This document shows positions 16,460 through 26,671 of a stretch of 64,000 nucleotides of DNA, piece by piece; within the stretch, counting starts at the first letter, position 1, and each line of letters starts with the position of its first letter. Position numbers and translations under genes: made by a program. The stretch comes from Microbacter sp. GSS18. Lineage in GTDB: Bacteria; Actinomycetota; Actinomycetes; Actinomycetales; Microbacteriaceae. The stretch is from positions 806,001 to 870,000 of the forward strand of contig CP119753.1 in assembly GCA_029319145.1 (NCBI GenBank), in the 5' to 3' direction. A model generated the notes under the pieces. It ran no database searches, was not told where the DNA came from, and worked only from the letters and a program-made list of their open reading frames with translations.

Positions 16460-18682
16460 GTGGAGACCTGGCCAGGATCGGCTTATCCGCTGGGTGCGAC
16501 GTTCGACGGCAACGGAACGAACTTCGCCCTGTTCAGCGAGGGCGCCGAGCGCGTCGAACTGTGCCTGTTCGGCGACCGCGGCAAGGAGACCCGCGTTCCG
16601 CTGGTCGAGGTGGACGCGTTCGTGTGGCATGCCTACCTGCCCAACGTCGGACCGGGGCAGCGATACGGCTATCGCGTGCACGGGCCGTACGACCCGCCGA
16701 ACGGCCAGCGCTTCAACCCCAACAAGCTGCTGCTCGACCCGTACGCCAAGGCGGTCGACGGTCAGGTGGCATGGGGCCAGCCGGTGTTCGGCTACGACTT
16801 CGGTGCGCCCGACTCGCGCAACGACTCCGACTCGGCGACGTCGATGATGAAGGGCGTGGTCGTCAACCCGTTCTTCGACTGGGCGGGCGACCGCCACCCG
16901 AAGACGCCGTACGCCGAGTCGTTCATCTACGAGGCGCACGTCAGGGGGCTCACGCAGCTGCATCCCGACATCCCCCACGAGATCCGCGGGACGTACAGCG
17001 CCATCGCCCACCCGGCGATCATCGACCACCTGCTGCGACTGGGCGTGACGGCGATCGAGCTCATGCCGGTGCACCAGTTCGTCAACGACTCGACGCTGCA
17101 GGAGAAGGGCCTGTCGAACTACTGGGGCTACAACACCGTCGCCTTCTTCGCGCCGCAGAACACGTACGCCGCCACCGGCCAGCGCGGCAATCAGGTCCAG
17201 GAGTTCAAGGGCATGGTCCGCGCGCTGCACAGCGCGGGCATCGAGGTCATCCTCGACGTCGTCTACAACCACACCGCCGAGGGGAACCATCTCGGCCCCA
17301 TGCTGTCGATGCGCGGGATCGACAACGAGGCGTACTACCGCCTCGAGCAGAACGACAAGCGGTACTACACCGACTACACCGGGACGGGGAACAGCCTCAA
17401 CGTCGGCAACCCGCACGCGCTGCAGCTGATCATGGACTCGCTGCGGTACTGGGTGCTCGAGATGCACGTCGACGGCTTCCGATTCGACCTGGCCTCGGCC
17501 CTCGCCCGCGAGTTCTACGACGTCGACCGGCTGGCGACCTTCTTCGAGCTCGTGCAGCAGGACCCGGTGGTCTCGCAGGTCAAGCTCATCGCCGAGCCGT
17601 GGGACGTCGGGCCCGGCGGGTACCAGGTCGGCAACTTCCCGCCGCAGTGGACGGAGTGGAACGGCAAGTACCGTGACACCGTCCGCGACTTCTGGCGAGG
17701 CGAGCCCCAGGCGCTCGGCGAGTTCGCCTCGCGGCTGACCGGCTCCGCCGACCTGTACGCGCATTCGGGGCGCTGGCCGGTGGCGTCCATCAACTTCGTC
17801 ACGGCCCACGACGGCTTCACGCTGCGCGACCTGGTCTCGTACAACCGCAAGCACAACAAGGCCAACGGCGAGGACGGCCGGGACGGCGAAGACCACAACC
17901 GGTCGTGGAACCACGGCGTCGAGGGCCCCACCGACGATCCCCGGATCCTCACGCTGCGCGCGCGGCAGCAGCGCAACTTCATCGCGACGCTGCTGCTGAG
18001 CCAGGGGGTTCCGATGCTGCTCCACGGCGACGAGCTGGGGCGCACGCAGCAGGGCAACAACAACGGCTACGCGCAGGACAACGAGCTGACGTGGATCGAC
18101 TGGGACAGCGCCGATCAGCCGCTCATCGAGTTCACCGCCGCCCTCGCGCGACTGCGGCGGGAGCATCCGACCTTCCGCCGGCGGCGCTTCTTCAACGGCC
18201 GCCCCGTGCGGCGCGAGGAGGGCGAGCCGGTGCCCGACATCGTCTGGCTCCGGCCCGACGGCACCATCATGCAGCCCGAGGACTGGGACTCCGGCTTCGG
18301 ACGCGCGATCGGCGTCTTCCTCAACGGCGACGGCATCCGCGAGCGCGACCGCCGGGGCGATGAGATCGAGGACGAGCACTTCGTGGTCCTGTTCAACGCC
18401 GGCGAGGAGGACGTCTCGTTCCACGTCCCCGAGGTCGAGTTCAGCCCGCGGTGGGACGTGCTCGTCGACACGGCCGGCGAGCTGGCCGGCGTCGGCCCGA
18501 TCGAGCAGGGCGGCACCGTGAAACTCCACGCCAAGGCGCTGGTGGTTCTGTGCGAGCATGATGAGCAGGGCGACGTCGAGACCGACCACTCGGTGGCCGC
18601 ATCTCTGGCCCACGCGCTCACGGGTGCGATCGAGGTCGTTCCCGGTCACGCCCCGAAGATGGAGGTCGATCGCTCGTCGTGA
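16460..18682 (+). CDS. glgX: Glycogen debranching enzyme GlgX (paralog 1)
   Basis: GH13 isoamylase-type enzyme that hydrolyses alpha-1,6 branches of limit-dextrinised glycogen. The 740 residues contain an N-terminal CBM48 (SAYPLGATFDGNGTNFALFS...), conserved region DVVYNHTAEG, nucleophile Asp in [12 protein letters not shown], acid/base Glu in [10 protein letters not shown] and [10 protein letters not shown]. Start is the GTG at 16460, with GAGAGGAG 5 bases upstream. Its stop overlaps the treY GTG (GTGA), so debranching is coupled to trehalose synthesis, as in classic treX-treY-treZ operons. A second GlgX-like gene lies at 46774-48855. Confidence 0.95.
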   Translation: METWPGSAYPLGATFDGNGTNFALFSEGAERVELCLFGDRGKETRVPLVEVDAFVWHAYLPNVGPGQRYGYRVHGPYDPPNGQRFNPNKLLLDPYAKAVDGQVAWGQPVFGYDFGAPDSRNDSDSATSMMKGVVVNPFFDWAGDRHPKTPYAESFIYEAHVRGLTQLHPDIPHEIRGTYSAIAHPAIIDHLLRLGVTAIELMPVHQFVNDSTLQEKGLSNYWGYNTVAFFAPQNTYAATGQRGNQVQEFKGMVRALHSAGIEVILDVVYNHTAEGNHLGPMLSMRGIDNEAYYRLEQNDKRYYTDYTGTGNSLNVGNPHALQLIMDSLRYWVLEMHVDGFRFDLASALAREFYDVDRLATFFELVQQDPVVSQVKLIAEPWDVGPGGYQVGNFPPQWTEWNGKYRDTVRDFWRGEPQALGEFASRLTGSADLYAHSGRWPVASINFVTAHDGFTLRDLVSYNRKHNKANGEDGRDGEDHNRSWNHGVEGPTDDPRILTLRARQQRNFIATLLLSQGVPMLLHGDELGRTQQGNNNGYAQDNELTWIDWDSADQPLIEFTAALARLRREHPTFRRRRFFNGRPVRREEGEPVPDIVWLRPDGTIMQPEDWDSGFGRAIGVFLNGDGIRERDRRGDEIEDEHFVVLFNAGEEDVSFHVPEVEFSPRWDVLVDTAGELAGVGPIEQGGTVKLHAKALVVLCEHDEQGDVETDHSVAASLAHALTGAIEVVPGHAPKMEVDRSS

Positions 18683-21009
18683 CACCCTCGTCGACGTATC
18701 GTCTGCAGATCCGGTCGGGATTCGATCTGGATGCGGCGGCCGACGTCGCCGGGTACCTCCGCGACCTGGGCGCGGGATGGGCCTACACCTCGCCGCTGCT
18801 CTCCTCCGCGTCGGGCAGCGACCACGGATACGACGTCGTCGACCCCACCCGGGTGGACGCCGCGCGCGGCGGACCGGAAGGTCTCGGCCGGTTCTCGGCC
18901 GCGGCGCGCGCGGCGGGACTGGGCATCCTCGTCGACATCGTCCCCAACCACATGGGCATCGCGCGACCGAGCGAGAACCGGTGGTGGTGGGATGTCCTCG
19001 CACGCGGCCGGGCGTCCCGGTTCGCCGAGGCCTTCGACATCGACTGGGACCACGGCGACGGGAGGATCCGGCTCCCGATCCTCGGCGCGCCCCTGGACGA
19101 GGTGCTCGAGGACATCCGCATCGACGTCGGCGCCGGCGTGGCCCGCTACTTCGACCAGGAGTTCCCGCTGGCTGCCGGCACGTTCGACGACGTCCCGTCG
19201 GACGCGACGGCGGAGCCCGGGCGCGTGCGGGCGGTGCTCTCCCGCCAGCATTGGGAGCTCGTGTACTGGCGCGACGCCGAGACCGCGCTGAACTACCGTC
19301 GGTTCTTCACCGTGACGGGTCTGGCGGGCCTGCGGGTCGAGGTGCCGTGGGTGTTCGATGAGGCGCACGGCGAGATCCTGCGGTGGATGCGCGAGGGCCT
19401 CGTCGATGGACTGCGCATCGACCACCCGGACGGGCTGGCCGACCCGGGCGGGTATCTCGAAAGGCTCGCCTCGGCGACCGGCGGCGCGTACGTGGTGGTC
19501 GAGAAGATCCTCGAGCACGCCGCGACCGAGCACCCCGAGCCGCTTCCGCCGTGGTGGGAGACCGATGGCACGACCGGCTACGACGCGATGGCCGAGGTCG
19601 ACCGCGTGCTCGTCGATCCCGCGGGAGAAGGGGCTCTCGCCGACCTCGACGCACGCCTTTCGGGGGGCGCAGCGCAGACGTGGGACGACCTCATCCACGG
19701 CACCAAGCGCACGATCGCCGACACCGAGCAGCATGCCGAGGTGCTGCGACTCGTGCGCTGCCTCGACGATCCGATCGCGGGAGCCCAGGACGCGCTCGCC
19801 GAGCTCCTCGCGTGCTATCCGGTGTACCGCTCGTACCTTCCGGCGGGCCGAGAGCGTCTCGCGACGGCGGCAGCGGAGGCGGCGCGGCGGCGCCCGGATC
19901 TCACGGACGTGATCGCGCGACTCGTCCCGCTGCTGGCGGACCCGGACCGCGAGATCGCCCGTCGCTTCCAGCAGACGACCGGCCCGGTGATGGCCAAGGG
20001 TGTGGAGGACACGGCGTTCTACCGCTGGACCCGCCTCGGGACGCTGACCGAGGTCGGGGGAGACCCGTCGGTGTTCTCGCTGTCCGTCGACGGCCTGCAC
20101 CGGGCGCTCGCCCGCCGCCAGTCCGCGTGGCCGAACGCGCTGACGGCGCTGACGACGCACGACACCAAGCGCAGTGAAGACGTCCGCGCGCGGCTGTCGG
20201 TGATCGCCGAGCTCCCGCAGCAGTGGGCCCTGGCGCTCGATCGCCTGCGCTCGATCGCGTCCTGCGGCGACGGCGCCTTCGACGCGTTGGTGTGGCAGGC
20301 CGTCATCGGCACGTGGCCGGCCACGCCGGAGCGGCTGCACGCCTACGTCGAGAAAGCGGCGCGCGAGTCGGGCGCCCACACCGACTGGCTGTCGCCCGAC
20401 CCGGCGTTCGAGGAGCGCGTGCACGCCGTCGTGGATGCCGCGTTCGGCCCCGCTCGGAGCGTCGTCGAGGAGTTCGTGCTCGCGATCCGGGATCACGGCT
20501 GGTCGAACTCGCTCGCCGCCAAGACGATCCAGCTGGCCGGCCCCGGGGTCCCGGACGTCTACCAGGGCACGGAGCTGTGGGACCTGTCGCTCGTGGATCC
20601 GGACAACCGTCGTCCCGTGGACTTCGCGCGCCGGCGCGAGCTGCTGGCCGGACTCGACGCCGGATGGCTGCCGCCCGTGGACGACGGCGGCGCCGCGAAG
20701 CTGCTCGTCACGTCCCGCGTGCTCCGGGCGCGCCGAGACCGGCCCGACCTCTTCCGGCGGTACACGCCGATGGAGGTCGTGGGCGACGCCGCCGGACACG
20801 CCGTGGCTTTCGACCGCGGTGGCGCCCTGGCGCTGGCCACGCGCCTGCCGGCGGGGCTGGCGGCGCGCGGCGGCTGGGGCGACACGACGCTCCTCCGGCA
20901 CTCCGGTCCGACGGTCGACGCCTTCACCGGACGCCGCTTCGAGGGCTCGGCGGTGGCGGTCGCGGACGTGCTCGCGACGTATCCGGTGGCGCTGCTGCTT
21001 CCGGCGTGA
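18679..21009 (+). CDS. treY: Malto-oligosyltrehalose synthase TreY
   Basis: GH13 enzyme that isomerises the reducing-end alpha-1,4 bond of malto-oligosaccharides to the alpha-1,1 bond of trehalose. The 776 residues begin [19 protein letters not shown], with [23 protein letters not shown], the nucleophile Asp in [13 protein letters not shown] and Glu in [10 protein letters not shown], and end with [30 protein letters not shown], all diagnostic of TreY. GTG start overlaps the glgX stop by 4 bases; treZ follows after 10 bases. Confidence 0.97.
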   Translation: MTPSSTYRLQIRSGFDLDAAADVAGYLRDLGAGWAYTSPLLSSASGSDHGYDVVDPTRVDAARGGPEGLGRFSAAARAAGLGILVDIVPNHMGIARPSENRWWWDVLARGRASRFAEAFDIDWDHGDGRIRLPILGAPLDEVLEDIRIDVGAGVARYFDQEFPLAAGTFDDVPSDATAEPGRVRAVLSRQHWELVYWRDAETALNYRRFFTVTGLAGLRVEVPWVFDEAHGEILRWMREGLVDGLRIDHPDGLADPGGYLERLASATGGAYVVVEKILEHAATEHPEPLPPWWETDGTTGYDAMAEVDRVLVDPAGEGALADLDARLSGGAAQTWDDLIHGTKRTIADTEQHAEVLRLVRCLDDPIAGAQDALAELLACYPVYRSYLPAGRERLATAAAEAARRRPDLTDVIARLVPLLADPDREIARRFQQTTGPVMAKGVEDTAFYRWTRLGTLTEVGGDPSVFSLSVDGLHRALARRQSAWPNALTALTTHDTKRSEDVRARLSVIAELPQQWALALDRLRSIASCGDGAFDALVWQAVIGTWPATPERLHAYVEKAARESGAHTDWLSPDPAFEERVHAVVDAAFGPARSVVEEFVLAIRDHGWSNSLAAKTIQLAGPGVPDVYQGTELWDLSLVDPDNRRPVDFARRRELLAGLDAGWLPPVDDGGAAKLLVTSRVLRARRDRPDLFRRYTPMEVVGDAAGHAVAFDRGGALALATRLPAGLAARGGWGDTTLLRHSGPTVDAFTGRRFEGSAVAVADVLATYPVALLLPA

Positions 21010-21019
21010 GGAGATGACG

Positions 21020-22756
21020 ATGATCGAGGTCTGGGCACCGCGCACGGCGAGCGTCCGCTTGCGACGGCCGGGGCACGCCGACGTCGACATGGCGCGGCAT
21101 CCGTCACGGCCCGGAGCATGGCGGTGCGACGTCCTGCTCGCGGACGGCGACGAGTACGGCTTCGTGCTCGACGGATCCGACGCGGCGCGGCCGGATCCGC
21201 GCTCGCGGCGCCAGCCGCGCGGCGTGCACGACCTGTCCGCCCATGTCCGGCCGGACCGCTTCGCGTGGACGGATGCCGCGTGGACGGGGCGCCCGCTCGC
21301 GGGCGGTGTCGTCTACGAGATGCACGTCGGGACGTTCACGCCCGAGGGGACGCTCGATGCCGCCGCAGGCCGGCTCGACCACCTGCTCGCGCTCGGGGTG
21401 ACGCACGTGGAGCTGCTGCCGGTGAACGCCGTCAACGGCGTGTGGAACTGGGGCTACGACGGCGTGCTCTGGTACGCCGTCCACGAGCCGTACGGCGGCC
21501 CCGACGGCTACCGGCGGTTCGTGGACGCCGCACACGCGGCGGGCATCGCCGTGGTGCAGGACGTCGTGTACAACCACCTGGGCCCCAGCGGGAACTACCT
21601 GCCCGAGTTCGGACCGTACCTGCGCCGGCAGGGCATGACGAGCTGGGGCGAGAGCATCGACCTCGACGAACCCGAAGTCCGGTCGTACATCCTCGACAAC
21701 GTCCGGATGTGGTTCGAGGAGTACCACGTCGATGCGCTGCGCCTGGACGCCGTCCACGCGCTCGCGGACACCGGACCGGTCCACATCCTCCGGGAGATGG
21801 CCGAGACCGCCGACGCCCTCTCCGCCCACCTGCAGCGGCCCCTCACGCTCATCGCCGAATCCGACATGAACGATCCGACGCTGATCCTTCCGCGCGAGGC
21901 CGGGGGGTACGGCCTGACCGCGCAGTGGAGCGACGACTGGCACCACGCGGTGCACGTGCTGCTGACCGGCGAGACCGCCGGCTACTACGAGGACTTCGCC
22001 GATCCCGGTGCCCTGGCGAAGGTCTGGACGCGGGGGTTCTTCCACGACGGCACGTTCTCATCGTTCCGCGGCCGCGGCCACGGACGTCCCGTCCCCCCTG
22101 ACGTCCCGGCCTGGCGTCTGGTGACCTTCGCGCAGGACCACGACCAGATCGGCAACCGCGCGACCGGCGACCGGCTCTCGCAGTCACTGCCGCCCGACCG
22201 ACTCGCCGTGGCGGCGGTGCTCACTCTCACGGCGCCGGGCACCCCCATGCTGTTCATGGGCGAGGAATGGGGTGCGTCCACCCCGTGGCAGTTCTTCACC
22301 TCCCACCCCGAACCCGAACTCGGCGAGGCGACCGCGCGCGGGCGCATCGCCGAGTTCGCGCGCATGGGGTGGGATGAATCGCAGGTGCCCGATCCGCAGG
22401 ACCCGGAGACGTTCCGGCGGTCCGTCCTGCGGTGGGGCGAGGCGGGCGGCGGCGACCACGCGCGGCTGCTGGGGCTCTACCGGGACCTGGCGCGGCTGCG
22501 CCGCGAGCGGCCCGAGCTCACCGACCCGTCGACGTCATCGCTCGGCGCCGAGGACGTGGCGTGGACGGATGCGTCCCACCGGGCCGTGCGCCTGGCGCGC
22601 GGCGGCCTGGCGGTGCTGGTCAACCTCACCGACGACGTCGTGACCTTCGACGGCGTCGGCGCGGTGCTCCTGCAGACCCGGACGACGACGCCGAGGGAGG
22701 GCGCGTCGCTGTCGCTCCCGCCCGATTCGGCGGCGGTGGTCGAGTCGGTGCGCTAG
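21020..22756 (+). CDS. treZ: Malto-oligosyltrehalose trehalohydrolase TreZ
   Basis: Cleaves trehalose from malto-oligosyltrehalose made by TreY. The 578 residues have an N-terminal CBM48-like domain, [37 protein letters not shown], nucleophile Asp in [10 protein letters not shown], Glu in [10 protein letters not shown] and [11 protein letters not shown]. The ATG at 21020 is chosen because GAGGAG lies 6 bases upstream; the ATG at 21014 abuts the SD directly. Its TAG stop overlaps the map stop on the other strand within a CTAG tetranucleotide. Confidence 0.97.
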   Translation: MIEVWAPRTASVRLRRPGHADVDMARHPSRPGAWRCDVLLADGDEYGFVLDGSDAARPDPRSRRQPRGVHDLSAHVRPDRFAWTDAAWTGRPLAGGVVYEMHVGTFTPEGTLDAAAGRLDHLLALGVTHVELLPVNAVNGVWNWGYDGVLWYAVHEPYGGPDGYRRFVDAAHAAGIAVVQDVVYNHLGPSGNYLPEFGPYLRRQGMTSWGESIDLDEPEVRSYILDNVRMWFEEYHVDALRLDAVHALADTGPVHILREMAETADALSAHLQRPLTLIAESDMNDPTLILPREAGGYGLTAQWSDDWHHAVHVLLTGETAGYYEDFADPGALAKVWTRGFFHDGTFSSFRGRGHGRPVPPDVPAWRLVTFAQDHDQIGNRATGDRLSQSLPPDRLAVAAVLTLTAPGTPMLFMGEEWGASTPWQFFTSHPEPELGEATARGRIAEFARMGWDESQVPDPQDPETFRRSVLRWGEAGGGDHARLLGLYRDLARLRRERPELTDPSTSSLGAEDVAWTDASHRAVRLARGGLAVLVNLTDDVVTFDGVGAVLLQTRTTTPREGASLSLPPDSAAVVESVR

Positions 22757-23535
22757 TCGACGCCGAGGAACGAACGGTCCGTCAGCACGATCGGCCCGTC
22801 GTCGGTGATCGCGACGGTGTGCTCGGAGTGGGCGCCGCGGGAGCCGTCGGCGCTGCGCAGCGTCCAGCCGTCGGCATCCGTGATCAGTTCGTCGGTGGTC
22901 GCCAGGAACCACGGCTCGAGGGCGACCACGAGTCCCGCACGCAGCGGATAGCCGCGTGCCGGCTTGCCGTCGTTGGGGACGTGCGGGTCGCCGTGCATGA
23001 CGCGCCCGACGCCGTGGCCGCCGAAGTCGGTGTTGATCGAGTAGCCGTCGGCGTGCGCGATCTGCGCGATGGCATGCGAGATGTCGCCGATGCGGTTGCC
23101 GACCACGGCGGCGTCGATGGCGGCGCCCAGGGCGCGCTCGGTGGTGTCGATGAGGGCGAGATCCTCGTCGCGGGCGGTGCCGACGACGAACGAGATGGCC
23201 GAATCGGCGACCCAGCCGTCGATGGAGACGGCGAAGTCGAGCGACACCAGATCGCCGTCCTCGAGGTCGTAGTCGTGCGGCAGCCCGTGCAGCACGGCAT
23301 CGTTGACCGACGTGCAGATGACCTTCCCGAAGGGGCTCGCGCCGAACGACGGGTGGTAGTCGATGTAGCACGACGTGGCGCCCGCGCGGCGGATCAGGTC
23401 GTGGGCGCGGCGGTCGATCGCGAGGAGGTTGGTGCCCACCTTCGTCTCATCGCGCAGGGTGGCCAGGGTCTCGGCGACGAAGCGTCCGGCCGGGCGCATC
23501 GCATCGATCTCCGCCGGGGTGCGCAATTCGATCAT
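22753..23535 (-). CDS. map: Methionine aminopeptidase, type I
   Basis: Removes the initiator Met from nascent proteins using two divalent metals. The 260 residues show metal ligands in [26 protein letters not shown] (two Asp), [16 protein letters not shown] (His), VALEPW (Glu) and [11 protein letters not shown] (Glu), at type I spacing. The ATG at 23535 gives the standard N-terminus [17 protein letters not shown]; a GAGAGGAC element lies further upstream. Convergent with treZ with overlapping stop codons. Divergent from the membrane protein at 23656. Confidence 0.96.
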   Translation of the reverse strand: MIELRTPAEIDAMRPAGRFVAETLATLRDETKVGTNLLAIDRRAHDLIRRAGATSCYIDYHPSFGASPFGKVICTSVNDAVLHGLPHDYDLEDGDLVSLDFAVSIDGWVADSAISFVVGTARDEDLALIDTTERALGAAIDAAVVGNRIGDISHAIAQIAHADGYSINTDFGGHGVGRVMHGDPHVPNDGKPARGYPLRAGLVVALEPWFLATTDELITDADGWTLRSADGSRGAHSEHTVAITDDGPIVLTDRSFLGVD

Positions 23536-23642
23536 GGGGTGGTGTCCTCTCGTCCTCTTCATTCTGTCGGACGCGCCCGTCCGGAACTGTGAGGTTGCCC
23601 GGTGTCGTCGCAGGACCCGGCGACAGGCCGCCGCGACGAGCG

Positions 23643-23648
23643 TACGAT
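23643..23648 (+). promoter_or_regulatory. -10 box for the leaderless membrane protein gene
   Basis: TACGAT ends 7 bases before the ATG at 23656, supporting that start over the GTG-type codons further upstream in the same frame. Confidence 0.5.
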
Positions 23649-23655
23649 CGGAGGC

Positions 23656-24153
23656 ATGTGGCTGCGTCGCGCGTTCTTCGTCTGGATGATCCCGGCCGCG
23701 TTCGTGCTGCCGCTGTGGCTGCTCATCGGGTGGGCCGTCACGGGAGCCGGAGCGTGGGCCTTCCTGTGGGTGCTGTTCCTCGCCATTCCGGGGGTGTTCG
23801 TGTGGCAGCTCCTCCTGACGCTTCTGGTGCGCGCCCGCGGCACGGTGCGCGCCCACCGGGCCGTCTCGTGGTGGGACGTGCTCGGATTCGCCGTGTGGCA
23901 TGCCCTCGTCATCGCGCTCGGCTTCTTCGACCCCGCGTGGTGGGGTGCGGCCTTCGTCGTCGCGATCGTGGTCGGCGTCGGGCTGTTCTGGCTGTCGCTG
24001 TGGCAGCTCTGGCGCGAGGCGCGACCGACCGGCGCGTTCGTCCGCGTGTCCGAGGGGATGACCTACCTCTCGGCCGACGATCGGACCCGGGCCGAGCCGC
24101 AGCGCGAGCCGCAGGTGATCATCGTCAACGAGAAGCACGATCCCGCGGCCTGA
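23656..24153 (+). CDS. Four-helix membrane protein of unknown function (165 aa)
   Basis: No family recognised. The 165-residue protein has about four hydrophobic helices (near 5-28, 34-55, 73-92 and 95-115), rich in Trp and Phe, then a hydrophilic C-terminal tail of about 50 residues ending EKHDPAA. The frame continues 54 bases upstream to 23602, but the TACGAT -10 box places the start at 23656. It sits between map (divergent) and the rplS leader, with only the rplS promoter downstream. Probably an integral membrane protein; no catalytic or transport signature is visible. Confidence 0.65.
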   Translation: MWLRRAFFVWMIPAAFVLPLWLLIGWAVTGAGAWAFLWVLFLAIPGVFVWQLLLTLLVRARGTVRAHRAVSWWDVLGFAVWHALVIALGFFDPAWWGAAFVVAIVVGVGLFWLSLWQLWREARPTGAFVRVSEGMTYLSADDRTRAEPQREPQVIIVNEKHDPAA

Positions 24154-24163
24154 TCCGGTTTGG

Positions 24164-24319
24164 CGGCGGCGCGTGTCCGTGGCAGAATGGACTCTTGTGC
24201 CCTGACCAGGCTCTGCCTCAGGGGAGCCGTCGAGCGGTCCGTCCGCCGGCCTCGGGTACACCACTTCCTTTCCAACACGTTCCGCGATCGACCTGTGGCG
24301 GTCGCAGAGAGACACGATC
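24164..24319 (+). promoter_or_regulatory. Promoter and long 5' leader of rplS
   Basis: A TTGGCG-17-CAGAAT promoter ends at about 24187 and is followed by a leader of about 130 bases without a good ORF, ending in a weak AGAGA Shine-Dalgarno before rplS. Long leaders on L19 mRNAs serve autoregulation in some other phyla. Here only the length and the shared CAGAAT hexamer with rpsP are seen; regulation is inferred. Confidence 0.45.
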
Positions 24320-24667
24320 ATGCAGATCCTCGACTCCGTCGACGCAGCATCGCTGCGTTCGGACATCCCCGCGTTCGCTCCCGGTGACACCGTCAAGGTG
24401 CACGTGAACATCACCGAGGGCAACCGCTCGCGCATCCAGGTCTTCCAGGGTGTCGTCATCGGCCGTTCGGGCGACGGCATTCGCGAGACCTTCACGGTCC
24501 GCAAGATCAGCTTCCAGGTGGGCGTCGAGCGCACCTTCCCGGTGCACAGCCCGTCGATCGACCACATCGAGATCGTGACCCGTGGCGACGTCCGCCGCGC
24601 CAAGCTGTACTACCTGCGCAACCTCCGTGGCAAGAAGGCCAAGATCAAGGAGAAGCGCGAGAACTGA
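24320..24667 (+). CDS. rplS: 50S ribosomal protein bL19
   Basis: L19 lies at the 30S-50S interface near 23S rRNA. The 115 residues are canonical: [26 protein letters not shown], the [35 protein letters not shown] core, and the C-terminal [27 protein letters not shown] at 24320. A perfect 14-bp hairpin terminator follows 12 bases after the stop, insulating it from lepB. It is normally close to trmD; the pyk-glgX-treYZ-map block separates them here. Confidence 0.97.
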   Translation: MQILDSVDAASLRSDIPAFAPGDTVKVHVNITEGNRSRIQVFQGVVIGRSGDGIRETFTVRKISFQVGVERTFPVHSPSIDHIEIVTRGDVRRAKLYYLRNLRGKKAKIKEKREN

Positions 24668-24679
24668 ATCTCGTCCTCG

Positions 24680-24711
24680 AAGAGCCCCGGTCCCCTCGGA
24701 CCGGGGCTCTT
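24680..24711 (+). terminator. Intrinsic terminator after rplS
   Basis: Perfect 14-bp inverted repeat AAGAGCCCCGGTCC / GGACCGGGGCTCTT with a CCTC tetraloop, beginning 13 bases past the rplS stop. The tail is only weakly T-rich. Confidence 0.85.
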
Positions 24712-24809
24712 CCTCGTCGGGCGACAGGGCCGGCGCGGTCGGTTCCGCGATCGCGTGTGGCACCCTTGAGAGGCGGTCGTGTGCGCGGCCGGCTCGCGGA
24801 AGGAACGGG

Positions 24810-25601
24810 ATGACCAGCGAGAAGGCCGCGGTGTCGTCGGCGCAGACCGGGACGGATGCCGCCGGGAGCGGCGCCCGCACATCGCGACGACGGGGATGGC
24901 TGGGATTCGCGCGCGACGTCCTGGTGATCGTCCTCATCGCGCTGCTCGTGTCGTTCCTGGTGAAGACGTTCGTCGTGCGGTCCTTCTACATCCCGTCGGG
25001 ATCGATGGAGGACACCCTCGAGATCCGCGACCGGATCCTCGTCGACGAGGTGACGCCCCGCTTCGGGGCCTACGACCGCGGCGACGTCGTGGTCTTCCGC
25101 GATCCCGGGGGCTGGCTCCCGGTCAGCGTGGAGCCGCCGCGGCCCCCGGCCGTGGAGGCGATCGACTGGGTGCTGTCGCTCGTGGGGCTGTCGGCGCCCG
25201 ACAGCGACGATCACCTGGTCAAGCGCGTCATCGGCCTGCCCGGCGACCACGTCGTGTGCTGCAACGCCCTGGGGCAGATCACGGTCAACGGCACTCCGAT
25301 CGACGAGACCGACTATCTCAAGCTCCCGACCGCCGAGTCCGCGGCATCCGCCGACGACTTCGACGTCGTGGTTCCGGCCGACAGCCTGTGGGTGCTCGGC
25401 GACAACCGCTACCGGTCGAAGGACTCGCGCTACAACACCGACCAGCCGGGCAAGGGGTTCGTCCCGATCGAGAACGTCGTGGGCCGCGTCTTCCTGATCA
25501 CGTGGCCGTTCGATCGCTTCGGGCTCGTCGACTTCCACCACGAGGACTTCTCGGGCGTCCCCGACGCCGCTGCCCAGCCGGACACCGAAGCGGCGCCGTG
25601 A
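24810..25601 (+). CDS. lepB: Type I signal peptidase
   Basis: Membrane-bound serine protease that cleaves Sec and Tat signal peptides. The 263 residues have a cytosolic N-terminus (1-30), one transmembrane helix (about 34-56), then SFYIPSGSMEDTL with nucleophile Ser65, box C/D DRILVDEVTPRF and the general base Lys near 138 in HLVKRVIGLPGD, and WVLGDNRYRSKDSR. AAGGA lies 6 bases before the ATG at 24810. The rnhB GTG overlaps its stop (GTGA). The order rplS-lepB-rnhB is conserved in actinobacteria. Confidence 0.96.
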   Translation: MTSEKAAVSSAQTGTDAAGSGARTSRRRGWLGFARDVLVIVLIALLVSFLVKTFVVRSFYIPSGSMEDTLEIRDRILVDEVTPRFGAYDRGDVVVFRDPGGWLPVSVEPPRPPAVEAIDWVLSLVGLSAPDSDDHLVKRVIGLPGDHVVCCNALGQITVNGTPIDETDYLKLPTAESAASADDFDVVVPADSLWVLGDNRYRSKDSRYNTDQPGKGFVPIENVVGRVFLITWPFDRFGLVDFHHEDFSGVPDAAAQPDTEAAP

Positions 25602-26257
25602 CGGTCGCGCAGCCCCGCCTCACGCTGGAACGCCGGCTGCTGGCCGACAACGCCGTCGTGATCGCCTGCGACGAGGTCGGGCGCGGGGCGCTGGCGGGTC
25701 CGGTCGCGGTCGGCGCGGTCGCGCTCGACGCGCCACGGGCGCGCAAGCGCGTCCCGCAGGGGCTGCGGGACTCCAAGCTCGTCCCCGAGGCCCGGCGAGC
25801 CGATGTCGCCGAGCGGGCAGGCAGGTGGGTTGCGGCCAGCGCCGTGGGCTGGGCCAGTTCGAGCGAGATCGACGAGGTCGGGATCATGCGGGCGCTCGGG
25901 ATCGCATGCCTGCGCGCGATCGAGGAGCTGCGCGGCCAGGGGATCGTCGCCGAGGACGGCATCGTCCTCCTCGACGGGAACTACGACTACATCAGCCCGG
26001 CCGGAGGGCGCGCTCTGCAGGTGCATCCGGTCATCAAGGCCGACCGAGACTGCGCGAGCGCCGCCGCGGCATCCGTCCTGGCGAAGGTCGCGCGCGACCG
26101 CGTCATGGTCGAGCTCGACCAGGAGCTGCCGGTGTACGGCTGGGCGCGGAACAAGGGCTACGCGAGCGCCGACCACCGCGCGGCCATCCGGGAGCACGGG
26201 CTGAGTCCGCATCATCGTTCGTCGTGGGCGATCGCCGACGCACCGACGCTCTTCTGA
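25598..26257 (+). CDS. rnhB: Ribonuclease HII
   Basis: Cleaves RNA in RNA-DNA hybrids and removes misincorporated ribonucleotides. The 219 residues contain the active-site start VIACDEVGRGALAGPVAVGAV (Asp25, Glu26), LRDSKLV, the DGNYDYI Asp, and VIKADRDCASAAAASVLAKVARD. Starts at a GTG overlapping the lepB stop by 4 bases, so expression is coupled. No unusual feature. Confidence 0.95.
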   Translation: MTVAQPRLTLERRLLADNAVVIACDEVGRGALAGPVAVGAVALDAPRARKRVPQGLRDSKLVPEARRADVAERAGRWVAASAVGWASSSEIDEVGIMRALGIACLRAIEELRGQGIVAEDGIVLLDGNYDYISPAGGRALQVHPVIKADRDCASAAAASVLAKVARDRVMVELDQELPVYGWARNKGYASADHRAAIREHGLSPHHRSSWAIADAPTLF

Positions 26258-26265
26258 CGGAGTCC

Positions 26266-26271
26266 TAGGAT
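26266..26271 (+). promoter_or_regulatory. -10 box of the DUF2469 gene
   Basis: TAGGAT lies 9 bases before the ATG at 26281, with a GGAGAG element between. A very short leader or nearly leaderless transcript is likely. Confidence 0.5.
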
Positions 26272-26280
26272 GGAGAGACC

Positions 26281-26604
26281 ATGGATGACGACGTCTTCGA
26301 AGACTACGATCGCGAGCTCGAGCTGGCCCTGTACAAGGAGTACCGCGACGTCGTCTCGCAGTTCCAGTACGTGATCGAGACAGAGCGCCGGTTCTACCTC
26401 GCCAACGAGGTGAACGTCGTCCGCAAGGACACCGAGCACGACTTCTATTTCGAGATCGCGATGAACGACGTGTGGGTGTGGGACATCTACCGCGCGGACC
26501 GCTTCGTGAAGTCGGTGCGGGTGCTGACGTTCAAGGACGTCAACATCGAAGAGCTGCAGCGACGGGACTTCCAGCTGCCCGAGGAGCTGTCGCTCGACAG
26601 CTGA
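26281..26604 (+). CDS. DUF2469-family protein
   Basis: A 107-residue acidic protein starting MDDDVFEDYDRELELALYKEY and containing YVIETERRFYLANEVNV and WDIYRADRFVKSVRVLTFKD, the conserved blocks of DUF2469. The family is specific to Actinobacteria and has no known function. Its position between rnhB and yraN is the usual one. No transmembrane segment is present; it is probably a small cytosolic protein. Confidence 0.88.
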   Translation: MDDDVFEDYDRELELALYKEYRDVVSQFQYVIETERRFYLANEVNVVRKDTEHDFYFEIAMNDVWVWDIYRADRFVKSVRVLTFKDVNIEELQRRDFQLPEELSLDS

Positions 26605-26671
26605 GCGGCGACCGTCCGTCCCGCCGCCGGTTCGCCCGCATCTCCTCCCCATCCCGGACCAGGCACCCGTC

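Noticed and set aside
16043..19003. Minus-strand frame of 986 codons opposite pyk and glgX
   Set aside because: It spans several real genes in a shadow frame; no motif matches known protein families.
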